Part shown: in pieces, positions 62,901 through 64,000 of the stretch
How the letters are laid out: every line of letters starts with the position of its first letter
Numbering within the stretch: the stretch's first letter is position 1
Assembly: GCA_018266215.1 (NCBI GenBank)
Contig: JAFEAV010000014.1
Coordinates: 1 to 64,000 of the forward strand
Length of the DNA: 64,000 nucleotides
From: Cyanobacteria bacterium SZAS LIN-3
GTDB taxonomy: Bacteria > Cyanobacteriota > Vampirovibrionia > Obscuribacterales > Obscuribacteraceae
Direction of reading: 5' to 3'
Made by a program: the position numbers and the translations under genes
Notes under the pieces: generated by a model
What the model was told of the DNA's origin: nothing
The model's input: the letters and a program-made list of their open reading frames with translations, nothing else
Database searches by the model: none

Positions 62901-64000
62901 TTACTGTTGCCATTGGATTCTTGAAATATTATCGTTCCGCCAGCGGCATTGCCTATTCCACTTACGTTGATTATCAGTGGGGCTTTTGATGACACCGTTG
63001 CCGCAGCCGTTATTGATGGTGCCGATAGCTGAATGAAGCCACCATTTATGTTGGCATTTGTCTTGCTGGATATCATTAAGCTAATAGCTGTTGGATCTAC
63101 TATCAATTTTCCCTTGCCGGCATGGGAACCATCGTCTGCAATGATCACCTGAACAAGTCCACCGGTGATACCGGTTGCGCCGTTGGTTGCGATGAACTGC
63201 ATCTGCCCGCTCTTTCCCGGTTCTTTTCCAATCGTTAGATCTGCGTTGCTGTCGAGCTGTGTGACTTTGATTAAGCCACCGCTGCCTGATCCTATTCCGG
63301 AAACGTCGAAGGTAAGTGGATTGCTTGCGCCGACCACGGGATCCGCATTAATAATGTGTTGTCCGGTTAATGTCAGAAGCCCACCGTTTCCTGACGTAAA
63401 TTGTGGTCCAACTGCAACGCTGAGACCTTTTCCGACTACCTTGCCAGACGGATCTGTTGTCAGCTCCAGATCTCCCTGAGTCGAGAATGTAACTGAGCCA
63501 CCGTTGCCTCCCGTCGTTCCTCCTTGAGCGGAAAGATTGAAGTCACCGGTGGGCCCAAGTGTTACTGCCGCAGGGCTAACTGTATTGGTCTGTGTTATTG
63601 AAATTTTGCCGCCATTGCCGGCTGCTGTCCCGTCAACATTGAGAGTTAACGGTCCAGCTCCCGAGTTCTGAACGGTGCCGGACTTGAGCGTAATGCTCCC
63701 GCCGTTTAGATTTGCGCCACTTACTGCGGCTGAGACAATCAATCCAGCGGGATCAACCTTTAGAGTTCCGTTGCCTGTATTGATGAAGCTGATTGATCCA
63801 CCAATCTGGTTGACACCAGCGGACCCTCCATTTGCAGCTAGCAATTGGATATCGCCGCTGCCTGTGCCGATGCTCTGCGCATTGCTGGTTGCCGTTGTTA
63901 TAGAGATAGTGCCACCGTTGCCAGAGCCAAACCCGTTGGCATTTAATATGAGGTTTCCGGCGACCGCGTTCTTAAGAGTTGCAACATTGAGTACGATGCT
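59999..64000 (-). CDS. Giant glycine-rich repeat surface protein (N-terminus off the right edge)
   Basis: At least 1333 codons open to the right end; the frame continues to base 64000 with no start inside the window. Repeat blocks of about 100 aa follow 'GxLxVDPxGLxV...NGGxI.L' then 'PLxxNVSGxGxGxGGxI' then 'G.F.L.A..G..GGNGG', as in filamentous-hemagglutinin-like right-handed beta-helix proteins. The C-terminal 250 residues are different: a beta domain (GSFLIAAHGETTFVTPHGTITL) and a final charged helical tail. It is probably secreted or on the cell surface. Sits in the AT-richer segment, converging with the kinase gene. Confidence 0.75.
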   Translation of the reverse strand, partial: SIVLNVATLKNAVAGNLILNANGFGSGNGGTISITTATSNAQSIGTGSGDIQLLAANGGSAGVNQIGGSISFINTGNGTLKVDPAGLIVSAAVSGANLNGGSITLKSGTVQNSGAGPLTLNVDGTAAGNGGKISITQTNTVSPAAVTLGPTGDFNLSAQGGTTGGNGGSVTFSTQGDLELTTDPSGKVVGKGLSVAVGPQFTSGNGGLLTLTGQHIINADPVVGASNPLTFDVSGIGSGSGGLIKVTQLDSNADLTIGKEPGKSGQMQFIATNGATGITGGLVQVIIADDGSHAGKGKLIVDPTAISLMISSKTNANINGGFIQLSAPSITAAATVSSKAPLIINVSGIGNAAGGTIIFQESNGNSNTVIGNKAGQFELLAASGKSGGNGGTINAIGGGNLTVNPIGLSVKAGASGNGGHITLSASNAFNLMDGNHGNLLVTAALSATAGAKGIVGGTIGLSSNSSNTFNVGLTTNNLNGVKGGLSATGPNSSVNLTSNGTGGMTVQSAISTPESIIFNFGAAATGNININATVGGTKTNHIVIAPIGSNTGIADNIIGGNTGKLVTSATGDLTISAKTDIRGLISVSKTITSVKQLQIVTTHLSAETSIGDIAIKDAISSTNTLIVNKMNAGNDIRLSSGGGLQSQGLNPAVANSGTVLTAGGKIDVDTQNLIQAAFYAKQPDSNIHDAKPTRPVSPPEIIEILDLIGASIKSGNLMNASVKPTSEIAGGNPFSVALAKDSVTLNISGNIDISGSVGNSAAAVNLTNFREGASISGAGVLSGKSIFIQTTNGDIGSSSQTGALQVVTPNLTTLAGDGNVFIANPSKSTLGISSSSAASISITSAGGANANGLNSTNGSIQITTMGSTVLNNLESAGSITIFAGGATTIGNVQTTGIAGDINIKNSTGLLQTAENSKITAQNGSIYLQNSNTRTGAIVIGQGSDIETGTSPAPGTGGKIGISIGTLPSTPVIGTPPPPSLVTYNEIGGTIYWGSASISGLSKAGVNNITAKNADVIFSTGNLKSSAIKLNGATTILADPPVADGGTSTSETAAEKTTVVITNSVPRNFVSNGDETKQSQRVYQTETNGSNANQNRTVSTHSSATLYAPLMSTTQSAARDLTQRSNETFFISETELNTGVVPAQLITGPQSQNVFTTKTGSFLIAAHGETTFVTPHGTITLAPKSLSLILSTSDALAVYNFDDDHFGSVKIETGSTRHSLAPGQHILITRNVSAHYGNINPAQLIPLRNLKVSIRNHLSSNEIAVYQANFHVPHALNTVEPLKEIILSTEETYRGLSKRLLKTASILSNTYNDGEQFHQYMKLQLISNNDQDNQ

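Overview
The window most resembles a chromosomal segment of a non-photosynthetic relative of Cyanobacteria (Melainabacteria/Vampirovibrionia, Obscuribacterales-like). This is an inference from gene content: an LPS-type envelope gene (lpxI), a cyanobacterial-style group 2 sigma factor, a type III glutamine synthetase, a membrane Ser/Thr kinase, TPR proteins, many lineage-restricted exported proteins, and no photosynthesis genes. No rRNA, CRISPR array, phage or insertion sequence was seen. One tRNA is present (tRNA-Arg, anticodon ACG). Both ends cut a gene: msrA on the left and a giant repeat protein on the right.

Layout. 1-2551 (minus): one operon of ECF sigma factor, anti-sigma factor, msrB and msrA, apparently a response to methionine oxidation in the envelope. 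2642-4042: a rubredoxin/DUF542/hemerythrin di-iron repair protein overlapping an Rrf2 regulator. 4277-7564: a metal-related block with a His-tailed EamA transporter, a CDF-type transporter, an SmtB-class repressor with a clear operator, and a MerC protein. 7941-18310: mixed small and exported proteins (GNAT, RraB-like, TPR, DoxX, FAD oxidase, a tandem pair of related exported proteins, an ABM-domain membrane protein). 18312-24185 (minus): a hidden 58-aa gene, a degenerate GGDEF protein, a LysM metallopeptidase, and an SDR/TetR pair with twin operators. 24286-28813: a secreted protein, an MgtA-type Mg2+ ATPase and a group 2 sigma factor. 28832-31544: a second ECF/anti-sigma pair divergent from a Tat-exported metallophosphoesterase and a CuA-type cupredoxin. 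31573-36086: a PlsC-like acyltransferase, a structured leader with terminators in front of glgX, glgX, and a secreted protein. 36240-38607: CoA-disulfide reductase/rhodanese and a hemerythrin. 39038-49653: an accessory stretch of mostly unrecognised proteins, with a 115-bp duplicated leader in front of a TPR-like gene and an orphan, divergent rpsB. 49838-57161: tRNA-Arg, lpxI, TPR, yjbQ and glnN. 57236-64000: a kinase/leucine-rich-repeat protein and a giant glycine-rich repeat protein, both in visibly AT-richer DNA from about 58.8 kb onward.

How the parts fit. Stress and redox homeostasis dominates: Msr repair, di-iron/NO-type repair with its Rrf2 regulator, hemerythrins, CoA-disulfide reductase, DoxX, and two ECF circuits. 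Metal handling (zinc-type sensor and transporter, Mg2+ ATPase, CuA protein) is the second theme. The best candidate for an undescribed system is the roughly 200-nt structured leader with attenuator-like terminators upstream of glgX (32844-33044). Other strong leads are the ECF/metallophosphoesterase/CuA cluster, the LysM metallopeptidase, and the duplicated leader shared by the orphan rpsB and its neighbour. All function calls are from reading sequence motifs; no database search was possible.
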